A stretch of DNA of 64,000 nucleotides from Staphylococcus condimenti (GTDB lineage Bacteria; Bacillota; Bacilli; Staphylococcales; Staphylococcaceae): assembly GCF_001618885.1 (NCBI RefSeq), contig NZ_CP015114.1, forward strand, positions 682,001 through 746,000, in the 5' to 3' direction. The translations under genes were made by a program, and so were the position numbers. The notes under the pieces are model-generated. The model saw only the letters and a program-made list of their open reading frames with translations. It had not been told where the DNA came from and made no database searches. Of this stretch, positions 30,147 to 40,570 are shown piece by piece; the stretch's first letter is position 1; each line of letters starts with the position of its first letter.

Positions 30147-30518
30147 TTAGCGATTTCGAGCATTGTTTGAGCTTGTTGTTCTTCTAACTGTTGCATACGC
30201 TTTTCTTTTTTTAGTTAATTCTTTTAAAGTTTCTGCTTGTTCCTTTTGAGACTTTACTAACTGATTAGCTGTCTTGGTTACTTGCATTTGTGCTTGAGCC
30301 ATTTGAACTTCGATGTTAGACGGTATATAAATATCTTCTTTTTCTTCATATTCATCACTCAAAACCACTTTACCTTCACTGTTTACAACATATTTATTAG
30401 GTTCAAATTGATTGAAAAAGTCAGTTGGTAAATTACCTTCATCAAATTCAACCCCGTTTGTAATTGATCCAATTATCACATAAGAAGTAATATAATCATT
30501 CTCTATTAAAAGTTGCAT
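30147..30518 (-). CDS. DUF2977-like baseplate accessory protein, frameshifted near the C-terminus
   Basis: 123 aa as read. N-terminal globular part, then a coiled coil from about residue 70. A T7 run on the plus strand (30206-30212, A7 on the coding strand) shifts the frame. Read with one A fewer, the coil continues as ELTKKEKRMQQLEEQQAQ and ends at 30131, just before the xkdX ribosome site. As written the tail becomes Arg/Ser/Asn-rich and loses heptads. A real indel, sequencing error at the homopolymer, or slippage are all possible. It follows bppU directly. Confidence 0.75.
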   Translation of the reverse strand: MQLLIENDYITSYVIIGSITNGVEFDEGNLPTDFFNQFEPNKYVVNSEGKVVLSDEYEEKEDIYIPSNIEVQMAQAQMQVTKTANQLVKSQKEQAETLKELTKKRKAYATVRRTTSSNNARNR

Positions 30519-31996
30519 TAATATACACCTACTATCTCTTGTACGACGATATAATTTGCATCATATTGTGGCGAGCTTGTTTTTATATTAAAGACATTGT
30601 TGTGTGTTACAACGAAGTCTTTATCAGATGTAAATTTTAAACCCATCTCATATAGGTAAGGGTTATCACCTGTGCTATCAGTCAAGTTTGAATCATTAAT
30701 TGATATTATCTTTCCACTATCGATGTGTGCAAAAATTGTCTTGCCGCCACCCGGATAACGATATTTCAACATAAGATAAGAAAACTCAGTATAACTATTT
30801 GAAATTTGAAATGTTGTGTTTCTTTCTCGAGCATCGCCAACAAATATTTTTTTATCCTTTTTCTTATATGTGTTTGACAAGTAATTTTTTAAAGTCACAT
30901 CATAATCATTTAATGTCGTATTTAAAAACATCTCACTAATCAAATTGTCAGTTTCATATATTTGCGGTATTTTCTTCCAACCTAAATCAGTACCAGCACC
31001 TTGAATGTGTTTCACATATATATTGCCAGTATCAAGGTTAGTTATATATATTTGTTGTTGGTTTAAAGAATCTTTATAAATGTCAATAAATGCCGGGTAT
31101 GTTTCTCCACTTGTTTCAATAATTTGTGGTGTACGTGCAATCGTTTCATCACTTGGTATTGTTGTTGTGTAATAACCTGGCGCTAAGTTTGCTACATCTT
31201 CTGATAATTCATCTAAAATGATTCGTGTACCGTCAAAAGCAGTTAGAGCGTATTTTTGCCATTGTTCAGTGTCTGCTTTTTTGACGAACAATTCAGAATC
31301 TACTTGAGATTTAAAATCAGAAATCATTGTTGAAACCTCTGTACTTTTATCATTTAAAAATTGTAATTGAGTTTGTCCATTAGTGTTGATGTCGTTTATA
31401 GAATTGTCTTTATTACTGTTCAATTCTTGTAAAGCATCATCTTTAGCTGTGTTAATAGTATTTACACCAGTTTCGCTAGCTTGTTGGACTTTAGTAATAT
31501 AATCATCAATATTCTTATAAGCATCTTCAATGTTTTGTACTTTCTCTTTTAAACGATTTTCAAGTTCTGTATATTTGCGAATATAAATTATTTTATCTAC
31601 TGCAGGTATTTTATTAATTAACGAGTCTTGTATAGTAAATGTGAAATTAACTTCTGTGACTGTATCTTCTTTATTGTTAACACTAATATATACTTGTCCT
31701 TCTACTTTACCTGTGTGATCTAAGAAATCATTCGGTATTTTATACTCACATATACCATTCAGTTCATCTGTGACTCCGACGTCATCAATAACCCAACTAC
31801 CATCTTCAGCAGTTAGATGAATCATTACCTTTGTATTAACTTTGCCTAATGGTAAAACCACATTATTTCTTGTAACTTCAAATCTTAATATAGATGTATT
31901 AATATCCATATTATAAAAACTTATTTTTGTATCTTGTTTTTGTTTATAATATGCCGATGTTTCTAATTTTAATTTACCTATTTTTGACATTGCCAT
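30518..31996 (-). CDS. Baseplate upper protein (BppU family)
   Basis: 492 aa. N-terminal BppU domain (about 1-130, LKLETSAYYKQKQDTKISF) that docks on the baseplate hub, a coiled coil (about 150-230) and a beta-rich C-terminal part with the KQDxxxx WxKxP-type repeats (YPAFIDIYKDS, LGWKKIPQ) of receptor-binding modules. The tail's host-recognition apparatus. Confidence 0.85.
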   Translation of the reverse strand: MAMSKIGKLKLETSAYYKQKQDTKISFYNMDINTSILRFEVTRNNVVLPLGKVNTKVMIHLTAEDGSWVIDDVGVTDELNGICEYKIPNDFLDHTGKVEGQVYISVNNKEDTVTEVNFTFTIQDSLINKIPAVDKIIYIRKYTELENRLKEKVQNIEDAYKNIDDYITKVQQASETGVNTINTAKDDALQELNSNKDNSINDINTNGQTQLQFLNDKSTEVSTMISDFKSQVDSELFVKKADTEQWQKYALTAFDGTRIILDELSEDVANLAPGYYTTTIPSDETIARTPQIIETSGETYPAFIDIYKDSLNQQQIYITNLDTGNIYVKHIQGAGTDLGWKKIPQIYETDNLISEMFLNTTLNDYDVTLKNYLSNTYKKKDKKIFVGDARERNTTFQISNSYTEFSYLMLKYRYPGGGKTIFAHIDSGKIISINDSNLTDSTGDNPYLYEMGLKFTSDKDFVVTHNNVFNIKTSSPQYDANYIVVQEIVGVY

Positions 31997-33960
31997 TAAT
32001 TATTCACCCCTTCAAACTTAACTTTTTTACCATTAATATCTCTGATACCATAAAAGTTACTTTCTGGGTTTAGTATTGTAATAGGTGCACCGCCGCTATC
32101 AATATTCCAAACTCTAACGTCTTTACAATCTTCATTAATACGAACTGCATCCAAATATTTTTCGTTAGCATTTCTAATAAAATTATTAGTAACTGTGCTA
32201 TTCGTACATTCAATCAAATAAATACCTGCTATATACCATGATTTGCTAGCATTTAACCCGTAAGAATAAACAGAGTTGTTATCAACTTTGATAAACCTAG
32301 AACCTAATGATATTCGTATGCCATCTTGTCCTGTTGCATATATTTGGTTATTTGAAATGATTGCATGTGTTTGCACACTTCCTGTTTCCAAATTTCTATT
32401 GTTCGCAATAAAAACACCTATAGTATCCGTGTTACTTATCATATTATTCATTACCATTAGATGCCATGTACCATAACACTGAATCCCTATGCTAGACTGT
32501 ACAACGTTATTTCCAATTACTTTTACACGTTTAGCTTCAGGAATATAAACGCCAACATTTTTAATGTTTTTGAATGTGTTATCTTTAATCTCCACAATAT
32601 CAAACGATTCGTTTTTGTTCGGTACTTTCTTATTAGGATATGCAGATACATGCACACCTATTTTTCCAATATTAGTAATAGTGTTGCCAATAACTCGTAA
32701 ATTCTCCCCTTGTTGAGCAGAACCCATTTGCACACCTTGCGCATTATGTGAAGATGTATAACCACCAGGAGTTGGTGTGGCAAAGATACCGCCGTTACAT
32801 TTATCAATTACGTTACCTTCAATCAATGTGTTTTTAAATTTATAAACACGTAACGCAAAGTTCGTTGTTCCTTCGATAAAATTATTTTTTATAACTACGT
32901 TAGAAACCCATTCATCGTATACAGAAAAGTGGTCGCCAACTGCTGTAGCGTAACTTGGATAATTTCTTGATGGTCCAAAGTAACAATTTTGAACTACAAC
33001 ATTTTTAGAAGGTGTACTATCGTAAGATGAACCTTTTATATCACCAATACCTATTTCAGCAGCTAATGATACTTGTATTGCTTCTTTATTATTATTCTCA
33101 GGGTCTTTCTGTCCTTTGAATGAGCAATGGTCTATTAAAACATCTTTACAACCATTCAAATCCAAAGCATGTGTTGTATGAACATCTAAAATAGTACAAT
33201 CTTGTAAAGTAACATTTTCAGCATGTGCTAAAACAATTCCATTCATAGCTTTGTTAATATTATGATTACCATCGAAAGTAACACCATAAAATTTTAAATT
33301 CCCATTACCCTCATATTTAATTGGGGATTCTCCGATTACTAAATTAGTAAACCAACCACCAGCGTTATTATATCTTCTGATCGTTGCCCCGTAACCATAA
33401 ATTGTAGTGTTCGGAGGGATGATTAAACGTTTTTCAACGTTATAAATTCCTGGTGGTAGGATAAGAGGACCACCGCCTCGTTCTTTGTTCCAATCTAACC
33501 AAGCCTGCAATCCTTTGAATGAGCCTTTTTCTTCATTTACATACACACCGTCAAAGTCTAAAGCACTTTTGATTATTTTAGATTCTTCTAAGTCGTTAGC
33601 AACTTTCTCATTACTTTGGACATGATCTAAATAATCATCTCTTAATCGTTCAGCTAGCAACGGCTTTTGAACGCCTTTAAATGTGACCCTTGCGTCACTT
33701 ACTTCTGCAATTCCGTCACCGTTGTTCGCAATGATGATATTGTCATAGGCTGATTTCATTCTATCTATTTCTGTTTTTACATTATTTCTATCGTAATCAA
33801 TTTGTACTGCATTGTGGGCGTGCTGTTCTTCTTTTTTATGATATTCAAAATCTCGCTTGAAATAATTGAAGTTATTAATAATTTGTTTGAAATTGTGTAT
33901 CATCTTGAACCTATAATCTTGCCCGATTTGTACTGGGAAGTTTAAAAAATAATTAATCAT
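31996..33960 (-). CDS. Right-handed beta-helix tailspike
   Basis: 654 aa. Residues about 105-125 carry the collagen-free tailspike start (KIIKSALDFDGVYVNEEKG) and GPLILPPGIYNVEKRLIIPPNTTIYG, the pectate-lyase-like entry into a parallel beta helix. About twelve rungs rich in V/I-N-N (VVIKNNFIEG, LRVIGNTITN) follow to about 620. Such proteins bind or cut surface polysaccharide, wall teichoic acid or capsule. Catalytic acids cannot be assigned by eye. The N-terminal coil (10-60) presumably trimerises it onto the baseplate. Confidence 0.88.
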   Translation of the reverse strand: MINYFLNFPVQIGQDYRFKMIHNFKQIINNFNYFKRDFEYHKKEEQHAHNAVQIDYDRNNVKTEIDRMKSAYDNIIIANNGDGIAEVSDARVTFKGVQKPLLAERLRDDYLDHVQSNEKVANDLEESKIIKSALDFDGVYVNEEKGSFKGLQAWLDWNKERGGGPLILPPGIYNVEKRLIIPPNTTIYGYGATIRRYNNAGGWFTNLVIGESPIKYEGNGNLKFYGVTFDGNHNINKAMNGIVLAHAENVTLQDCTILDVHTTHALDLNGCKDVLIDHCSFKGQKDPENNNKEAIQVSLAAEIGIGDIKGSSYDSTPSKNVVVQNCYFGPSRNYPSYATAVGDHFSVYDEWVSNVVIKNNFIEGTTNFALRVYKFKNTLIEGNVIDKCNGGIFATPTPGGYTSSHNAQGVQMGSAQQGENLRVIGNTITNIGKIGVHVSAYPNKKVPNKNESFDIVEIKDNTFKNIKNVGVYIPEAKRVKVIGNNVVQSSIGIQCYGTWHLMVMNNMISNTDTIGVFIANNRNLETGSVQTHAIISNNQIYATGQDGIRISLGSRFIKVDNNSVYSYGLNASKSWYIAGIYLIECTNSTVTNNFIRNANEKYLDAVRINEDCKDVRVWNIDSGGAPITILNPESNFYGIRDINGKKVKFEGVNN

Positions 33961-34187
33961 TCAATTACCTCACTTTCTTTTTGGTTTAGTTTTTCTTTAA
34001 GTTTTTCTATTTCTTTACCTTGTAATTCAACAAGTTCTTCCAGGTTGTTGATTTTAGAATTAAGCTCGATAATACTATTCGCATTGTTTATTTTATCTAT
34101 GTCTATAATGCACTCAGTGCTTGTCATAGGCAGGTAAATTTCACCATCAGAATCTTTTAAATATCTATTGTTATATGTCTTACTCAT
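33957..34187 (-). CDS. Small coiled-coil tail protein
   Basis: 76 aa. An N-terminal beta part (SKTYNNRYLKDSDGEIYLP) is followed by a leucine-heptad coil (33-76). It resembles small staphylococcal phage proteins found between the tail endopeptidase and the fibre gene. Overlaps the next gene by 4 bp. Probably an assembly or trimerising adaptor; function inferred from place only. Confidence 0.7.
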   Translation of the reverse strand: MSKTYNNRYLKDSDGEIYLPMTSTECIIDIDKINNANSIIELNSKINNLEELVELQGKEIEKLKEKLNQKESEVIE

Positions 34188-35769
34188 CTAGTATCGTCAC
34201 CCCAACAATGTCTGAATAATTTTCTGTAATAAAATAAGGCGATGCCCCTATGGACTCGCCTTTACCAATGTTACTTATTTTTTTTATATTTCTACTTAAG
34301 CGCTGTTGTATTTTAATAATGTCAGTTGGAGAGTTACTGAAATCGACTTCAACGGGTTGATTAACTAATGGATGTGATTCAGTTAATTTAACTACTTTTA
34401 AATCTAAGTCATAACCTAGAGGTCTGTGTATGAAATGAATCATATGGTTTTCATTTATATCATCATTCCTCAAGTAATGCTTTTCTTCAAAACTACCTAG
34501 ATAGTTAGTTGAGACTTCAACGGTTGGTTCATCATTTAATTCAGTTTTTAACTTTTCTTTTAACTCGTTTTCATCTAATGCATTATCATCAAACACTGTT
34601 GGGGCTTCGGAAAGTCCAAAAATTTCATAGTTAGGTGATTTATATTCAGCGTATGCGTGATAAACGTCTGTCCCTTTCAACACTGCAGTTACATTTAATA
34701 CTGTTGACTTCTCTGTGCCCACATACATACATGGTTTAGATTTCTTATAATCGACACCACTTTTTGCACCTCTAAACACTGCTTTAAATATGTGGTTGCC
34801 TTTTGATAAGCGTTGAGCAATGATAATCTTTTCAGATGTTGCAGTTTTGCTATAGCATTCATATTTACCTATATGTTCATCATCAAGATATACGTCTAAC
34901 ACGCCACCTTTAGCCATTTTCTTTAATGTCCATTCAAGTGTCTCGTTACCCCACTTACAGTTAAATGTTTTCGTGTAACTAGCACCAACACTTTCAGTAC
35001 GCCAAGTACCGTCTTTGATGAATGTGCCAAAATAATTTAAGTCTTTAGGTTTCATAGGATTATAATTTTTTGTCTCAGCTTTAGTTTTCTTTTTACCGTA
35101 ACCCTGTATATAGGTTTTGATTTCTGTAGTAGAAGTAGTTGCTTGCACTTCACTAGAGTTGTATTTATATATTAATGGTAAGTCAGACATTTGATAGAAA
35201 GTTTCATCATCATAAATATAAATTTTCTTATTATCTGCAAAGTATATATAATTGAATAACTCTGCGCCTTCTGTAAGAAATTCCAAACCATTTTTATTGC
35301 CTAATTCTTCTATAGCAATTCGTTGGTTAAATGTCCCTTTAACTTCAAATGAGAAACCTAATTTATTCCCTTTAAAACCAAAGTCTAGATATTGATCTAA
35401 AGTCATTGTTGGTTTGTTTTCTTCAGCATCACTTTCATCGTTATTCATTTCCTCGTTTTCCAAATCTTTCTGGATATAATGATTTTGGAATTCCATAAAT
35501 ATATGTTTAGCAGTGATTTCATTTGTTACAACCGAACCATCATATTTAATAGATGTTGATTTTATAACATAGTCTTGTCCTTTCCACTCTAACAGCATTT
35601 CATTAATTAAGGCGTCGAATATATCCTCGTTCTGAGTTGTTTTATATATAGTAAAACTAACAGATCGTTCATTATTTTTTTCATATTCATATTTGAAAGA
35701 TTCAAAATCAAAATCAGTTACAATCTCTCCAAAAGTACCTTTTTTATTTTTTAAAATTAAAGGTTCCAC
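34180..35769 (-). CDS. Tail-associated protein, prophage endopeptidase tail family (Tal)
   Basis: 529 aa (532 from the upstream GTG). The N-terminal third is the gp27-like hub domain seen in Gram-positive phage Tal proteins (SFTIYKTTQNEDIFDAL, LEWKGQDYVIKS). It sits at the tail tip below Dit. No separate lytic domain is visible in the C-terminal half. GTG at 35778 overlaps the ribosome site AGGTAGG; GTG 35769 is the more likely start. Confidence 0.82.
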   Translation of the reverse strand: MEPLILKNKKGTFGEIVTDFDFESFKYEYEKNNERSVSFTIYKTTQNEDIFDALINEMLLEWKGQDYVIKSTSIKYDGSVVTNEITAKHIFMEFQNHYIQKDLENEEMNNDESDAEENKPTMTLDQYLDFGFKGNKLGFSFEVKGTFNQRIAIEELGNKNGLEFLTEGAELFNYIYFADNKKIYIYDDETFYQMSDLPLIYKYNSSEVQATTSTTEIKTYIQGYGKKKTKAETKNYNPMKPKDLNYFGTFIKDGTWRTESVGASYTKTFNCKWGNETLEWTLKKMAKGGVLDVYLDDEHIGKYECYSKTATSEKIIIAQRLSKGNHIFKAVFRGAKSGVDYKKSKPCMYVGTEKSTVLNVTAVLKGTDVYHAYAEYKSPNYEIFGLSEAPTVFDDNALDENELKEKLKTELNDEPTVEVSTNYLGSFEEKHYLRNDDINENHMIHFIHRPLGYDLDLKVVKLTESHPLVNQPVEVDFSNSPTDIIKIQQRLSRNIKKISNIGKGESIGASPYFITENYSDIVGVTILDE

Positions 35770-35778
35770 TAATTTCAC

Positions 35779-36633
35779 CTACCTATATATAAATGGGAAA
35801 ACCCATTTAGTAGTTACATTTTTTATACTCACACCAGTTATTTCTATATGATTAAATCCAGGTGCTAACGTCAACCAACCCCAATTTGTGTCTATCCCTA
35901 TGCGTTTTTGGTCTTTTATTGGATGAACACCACTTAAAGTTATCGTTTCACTATATGTGATGGGTTTTTTGTATTCAAAGACATTGGTTTCTTTTCCATC
36001 TTTTAATACTTCACGTGTAGTGTGATTAGTGATTTTAAACCCTTTAGGTGCATCAATATTAACTAGTAATTTAAATTGATGTCTTAATAATGGATTGATT
36101 GTATCCGATGAACCATTGTAAATTTTAAAAGCTGTTGTATCGTGCGTGTATTTAATTTCATCATCTGATAAAACGCCTGCTTCAAATTGCCAATCACCAC
36201 TTGATAAACTAAACTCACTTGTGTCTTTCAATGATTCTGAATAGCCTTTGATAACCACAAAAGTAACTTTAAATGTAGCGAATGAGTTTGTTAAATCTTC
36301 GTTGTCATTGCTATCACAATACACTGCGTATTTCTTACCAGGTGCATCGCTATGCCACAAATAATAAGGTTCTCGTTGATATAGGATATTTCTTATTTTT
36401 TGTTTATAGAGTTTTAAATCTTTAGTATCTAACCCTTTAAATGAAAAGTTTAAAACTAAATTAAAAGGCCCGAACGTAGTCGGACCCATAAGTACTCCAT
36501 CAGTACCATTAATTTCAGTTGTGTTTGCTTTAACTTCCACATCTTCTTCTATATGATCTAAAAACAATAAATTAGGTGTATCAGTCAATTTAACATCAAA
36601 GTTATCGTTAAATAACCTTACTTCTTTTTTCAA
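35779..36633 (-). CDS. Distal tail protein (Dit)
   Basis: About 284 aa. Siphovirus Dit/ORF46 type, with the N-terminal ring domain (VRLFNDNFDVKLTD..., TDGVLMGPTTFGPFNLVLNFSFKG) and a C-terminal galectin-like domain ending NVTTKWVFPFIYR. It forms the hexameric ring linking tube and hub. The GTG at 36645 is inside the ribosome site GGGAGG; a TTG at 36633, one base past the tape-measure stop, is preferred. The start is uncertain by four codons. Confidence 0.85.
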   Translation of the reverse strand: MKKEVRLFNDNFDVKLTDTPNLLFLDHIEEDVEVKANTTEINGTDGVLMGPTTFGPFNLVLNFSFKGLDTKDLKLYKQKIRNILYQREPYYLWHSDAPGKKYAVYCDSNDNEDLTNSFATFKVTFVVIKGYSESLKDTSEFSLSSGDWQFEAGVLSDDEIKYTHDTTAFKIYNGSSDTINPLLRHQFKLLVNIDAPKGFKITNHTTREVLKDGKETNVFEYKKPITYSETITLSGVHPIKDQKRIGIDTNWGWLTLAPGFNHIEITGVSIKNVTTKWVFPFIYR

Positions 36634-36634
36634 A

Positions 36635-39600
36635 TTAGAAAGCACCTCCCATGTTGTATGCCATCATTTGCGCTCGTTTACCTTGTGCCTTACTCATGTC
36701 TTGCTCGCTCACACCTGTGGGCTTCTGCTCTAAACGTTGGTTACTAGCTACAAGTTGTGTCAGTAATTCAACTTGTCTTTGTGTGGCTTCTAACTGCCTA
36801 GCCATAACATTTATCATTTCGTTGTCGTTATTGTTGCTAGTAGAAGGTGTACGCATTTGATTAGGACGTTTATTGTTTTTAGCACGCTGAGAAACGCGCT
36901 CAGATGCAATGGCAATTAGTTTCATTGCATCACTAGCTTTAGACGGGTCTGTAGGTACTACAATTTCTGGGTAACCACCCTCTGCAAGATTGTACCAGCC
37001 AGATGAATTAATTAATCCGCCTGTGGCAAATCTTCTTGAACCAGATGGACCCCAGCCGCTTTTACCATATGGCAAATCACGTCGCCAGTTAGAGTTATTA
37101 AAGAATGCAAGTAATTGGTCGTAACCATTCTTAATATTTTTATGACCTTTGACCGCATATGATTTGAATGTACTTGGTACATATTGCAATAGCCCTTGTG
37201 CTGGTGTACCTCGTAAGTTGTTGATATCTCCGATGTTACCTTGTGTTACTCCAGCATTACCGTTGGATTCTCTGGCAATTTGTGCGACGATACCGTTTAA
37301 TTCTCTATTAGATAGATTAACCTTCATTTTCTTAGCTGCTCGTTTGATATCGCCTTTCCACTTGCTTGCTGATTTGTTTTGGCTTCCACCGCCGTTATGT
37401 TTCTTCAACCAATTTGTAGGGTCTTTGGCAACGCCATTCCATCTCATTTCATAGTGTAGGTGAGGACCTGTTGAGCTACCTGCACCAGCACCTTGTCTTG
37501 CCGGGTCGCCACCAGATAATCCTAAAAGTGTACCCGGTTTAACAGATTTTGAACCTGTCCAGTTAAGTTTGGATAAGTGACCGTAAATAACTTCGATTGC
37601 ACCAGATATAACGGACATCATGTTACCGAACCCACCATTATAGCCTTTAGAACCTGTCGCCTTACCAGAAACTGTGGAATACACTTTAGTTCCGTAAGGA
37701 TAGTTAATATCTAACCCATGATGTGGTCGTGCGAAAGGGTAACCTTGTCTTGCTGCCTCTGCTGCGGTTGCTGCAAAGCCGAAGTTGATACCACGACTTA
37801 AATCAATATAGCCGCCGTCGCCGTCTCCGCCTTGTTCTTCAAAGGCTTGTTTGATTTTATCAACGGCTGCCTTTTTAAGTTTTCCGTACATGCCTTTCAT
37901 CATATCGTAAGGCAACTTAGCTTTTTTGGCGATACCGAAACCGCCCAAATTTAAGCCGAACCCTTCTAAAACTTTATCAAGTAATTTTTTAGGCTTTTCT
38001 GCCCAATCCATTACGTCGCCGATTTTATCTTTAAGCCATTTTTTACCTTTGCCTACTATTTCTCCGGCTTTTTCACCGACGTTGCTTACAACCGCTTTGC
38101 CTCCGTCTAATACTTTAGCAGCACCGGCTTTAGTTGCGTCCCAAGCATCACCGAATACATTATCGCCTTTTTTCTTCTTCTTAGTTTTAGGGTTATGTTT
38201 GCCTAACGGATTTGTACCGAATGAGAATCTAGGCAATCCGTTCAACATTGAATGAGTTTCAGCACCGTTGTACACTTTTGCGCCTTTAGGCAAGAACGTT
38301 GTTGTATCTTTGTTTGGAGTTAATGCCATTTTGCCATTAGGATATTCAATTGCTTCATGTCTGAAACCGTTCGGACCATTTCCGCGGCCTTTATCTCCGA
38401 CAGTGGCGAAGGTATCACGATTAATCTTGCCGTTAGTAACAAATTTTTGTGTGTGGGTTGATTCAGTACCAGTATGGAATTTAACATCTGGTAATTTTTC
38501 CATACCTAGTTTATCGCCGACCCAGTTAACACCTTTGATAAGTGTATTTAAGCCTTTCTTAACACCTTTAATCATTCCACCGAAGAATCCGCCAATTTTA
38601 CCGGTAACGTTTTTAATAGCAGAACCCATTTTGTCCATGACGCCAGTTACTTTATTTTTCATTGCGGTAACTAGGCTGATCGTGCCGCTTTTAATACCTT
38701 TCCATTTCTTACTCATGAAACCGCCGATAGCATTCATCGTTTTATGTGTGCCTTTGGATAAAGAACCCCAAGCACCGTTAACACCGGACCAAAGTGCTTT
38801 AGCTTTATTTACTGTTCCGGATTTAATACTACTCCATTTAGAACTCATGAAACTGCCTACTGCTTTGAATGTTTTAGTAGTTCCGTTTTTAAGGTTGTTC
38901 CATGTATTTTTAACGCCGGACCATAAGGCTTTAGCTCGGTTTACGACGCTATTTTTAATGTTGGTCCATACTTTCAACACAAAGTTTTTAACTGCATTGA
39001 ATATCGCAGTTGTACCTTTTTTAAGCGCGTTGAATGCAGCTTTAACTCCATTCCAAAGTCCTTTAGCTCGGTTTATAACGGCATTTTTAATAGCATTCCA
39101 AACTTTGATAGAGAAAGATTTGATAGCATTGAATACAGTCAATACAATTCTTTTCACTAAATTGAAATTGGATCTAACTTGTGCTACATAAGCTCTAATT
39201 ATTGCGATTACGCCATTTTTAAGCAAAGTCCATATTTTGATAGCTGCATTCTTCATACCGTTCCATAAAGCTGATAAGACATTTTTCAACGCTTGTATAG
39301 GGTGCTGTATAGCAAATTTAATAGCATTCCATATTGTTATAGCGCTTACCTTAATAGCATTCCATATGATTATTGTAGATGTTTTTACAATAGTCCAAAC
39401 ACCAACAATATATTTTTTCAAAAATCCGAATATGGCTATCGCGGAATTTTTAATTGAATTCCAAATACTGATAACCGCATTTCTGAATGTACTGTTTGTT
39501 TTCCAAAGGTAAACAATAGCCCCTACCAGTGCAGTGATTACAGTGATAACTATTCCAACCGGTCCTGTCATAAATCTGATTGCTAGTCCTAAACCTCTAG

Positions 39601-40570
39601 TTGCTAATGCCGCCGCTTTAGTTACACCAGTCCAAACAGCTGTTGCTGCTGTGGCTATCCTAGTTTTACCAGTAGTCGCATTTTGTGTAACTGCTAACCA
39701 TTGGTAGCCTTTCCCTAAAATATTCATAGCCCCAGATGCAGCCAAAGCTATGCCCTTTCCTACTTTAGTTACACCATTCCATACAGCTTGCGCCGCTGCG
39801 CTTATTTTTGCTTTTGCAGCCTGCATTGTTTGAGAAGTAGTTAATGCTGCTACCGCATATCTATAACCTTCTGCTATACCTCGAGCAGTAGCGGTAACAC
39901 CATTCCAAATTCCAGTCGCTGCTGCGCTGGTTTTAGATAAAAACGATAATGTTCTCATACTCGTCATTAAAGAACCTAATACTGTTATAGCAGTACCGAT
40001 TGTTGATGCCATAACACCAAATACCATTAATAGTGGTCCAATAGCTGCGGCTAATAATCCTACAATCGCTATTGTTTTTTGAACGCCACTAGGTAAATTA
40101 GTGAACTTATTTGCTAATTTAGTAACCCATGTAGCAACTTTGTATAACATTGGTGCTAACGCGTCTCCTAAAGAAATCGCCAAACTTTCAATAGCTGATT
40201 TCATCTTACGCATTGCACCGCCAATGCCACCTTCCATTTCGTTAGCCATTCTTTTGGAAGCACCATTAGAGCTATCTATGGATTTAGTTAGCTTTTTATA
40301 ATCTTCATCTGAAGCATTGATAACTGCTAACGCACCACTCATAGCCTCTTTACCAAATATTGTACTAGCTGCGGCTGCTTGTTGATCTTTAGATAAACCA
40401 CCCATTTTAGTTCTAAGTTGGTCCATTACATCTCTCATAGGTAACATTTCGCCGTTGCTATCAGTAATGGATATACCTAGTTTATCCATTTCATCTTTCA
40501 TTGCTTTTGTTGGTTTGGCAAGGTTAGTGAACATCGTTCTTAATGCTGTACCAGCTTTTTCGCCTTTTAT
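36635..40570 (-). CDS. Tape measure protein, exon 2 (M23 and lysozyme-like domains)
   Basis: 1311 codons that continue exon 1 across the intron (SNAG | IKGEKAGT). The N-terminal end carries TAKMP-type tape features. The centre has hydrophobic helices and many IWNAIKN-like, Trp-spaced repeats, typical of tape measures. Near the end are an M23/LytM peptidase (HHGLDINYPYG and GPHLHYEM, zinc ligands) and an SLT transglycosylase-like domain (AQIARESNGNAGV, GLLQYVP), which open the wall during DNA injection. Spliced protein about 1641 aa. The ATG at 40573 is not a real start: its first base triplet is intron sequence. Confidence 0.9.
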   Translation of the reverse strand: MKGEKAGTALRTMFTNLAKPTKAMKDEMDKLGISITDSNGEMLPMRDVMDQLRTKMGGLSKDQQAAAASTIFGKEAMSGALAVINASDEDYKKLTKSIDSSNGASKRMANEMEGGIGGAMRKMKSAIESLAISLGDALAPMLYKVATWVTKLANKFTNLPSGVQKTIAIVGLLAAAIGPLLMVFGVMASTIGTAITVLGSLMTSMRTLSFLSKTSAAATGIWNGVTATARGIAEGYRYAVAALTTSQTMQAAKAKISAAAQAVWNGVTKVGKGIALAASGAMNILGKGYQWLAVTQNATTGKTRIATAATAVWTGVTKAAALATRGLGLAIRFMTGPVGIVITVITALVGAIVYLWKTNSTFRNAVISIWNSIKNSAIAIFGFLKKYIVGVWTIVKTSTIIIWNAIKVSAITIWNAIKFAIQHPIQALKNVLSALWNGMKNAAIKIWTLLKNGVIAIIRAYVAQVRSNFNLVKRIVLTVFNAIKSFSIKVWNAIKNAVINRAKGLWNGVKAAFNALKKGTTAIFNAVKNFVLKVWTNIKNSVVNRAKALWSGVKNTWNNLKNGTTKTFKAVGSFMSSKWSSIKSGTVNKAKALWSGVNGAWGSLSKGTHKTMNAIGGFMSKKWKGIKSGTISLVTAMKNKVTGVMDKMGSAIKNVTGKIGGFFGGMIKGVKKGLNTLIKGVNWVGDKLGMEKLPDVKFHTGTESTHTQKFVTNGKINRDTFATVGDKGRGNGPNGFRHEAIEYPNGKMALTPNKDTTTFLPKGAKVYNGAETHSMLNGLPRFSFGTNPLGKHNPKTKKKKKGDNVFGDAWDATKAGAAKVLDGGKAVVSNVGEKAGEIVGKGKKWLKDKIGDVMDWAEKPKKLLDKVLEGFGLNLGGFGIAKKAKLPYDMMKGMYGKLKKAAVDKIKQAFEEQGGDGDGGYIDLSRGINFGFAATAAEAARQGYPFARPHHGLDINYPYGTKVYSTVSGKATGSKGYNGGFGNMMSVISGAIEVIYGHLSKLNWTGSKSVKPGTLLGLSGGDPARQGAGAGSSTGPHLHYEMRWNGVAKDPTNWLKKHNGGGSQNKSASKWKGDIKRAAKKMKVNLSNRELNGIVAQIARESNGNAGVTQGNIGDINNLRGTPAQGLLQYVPSTFKSYAVKGHKNIKNGYDQLLAFFNNSNWRRDLPYGKSGWGPSGSRRFATGGLINSSGWYNLAEGGYPEIVVPTDPSKASDAMKLIAIASERVSQRAKNNKRPNQMRTPSTSNNNDNEMINVMARQLEATQRQVELLTQLVASNQRLEQKPTGVSEQDMSKAQGKRAQMMAYNMGGAF

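Noticed and set aside
38268..39191. 307-aa plus-strand ORF
   Set aside because: It is antisense to the tape-measure repeats, has no ribosome site, and its composition follows from the complementary strand of Trp/Asn/Ala repeats.
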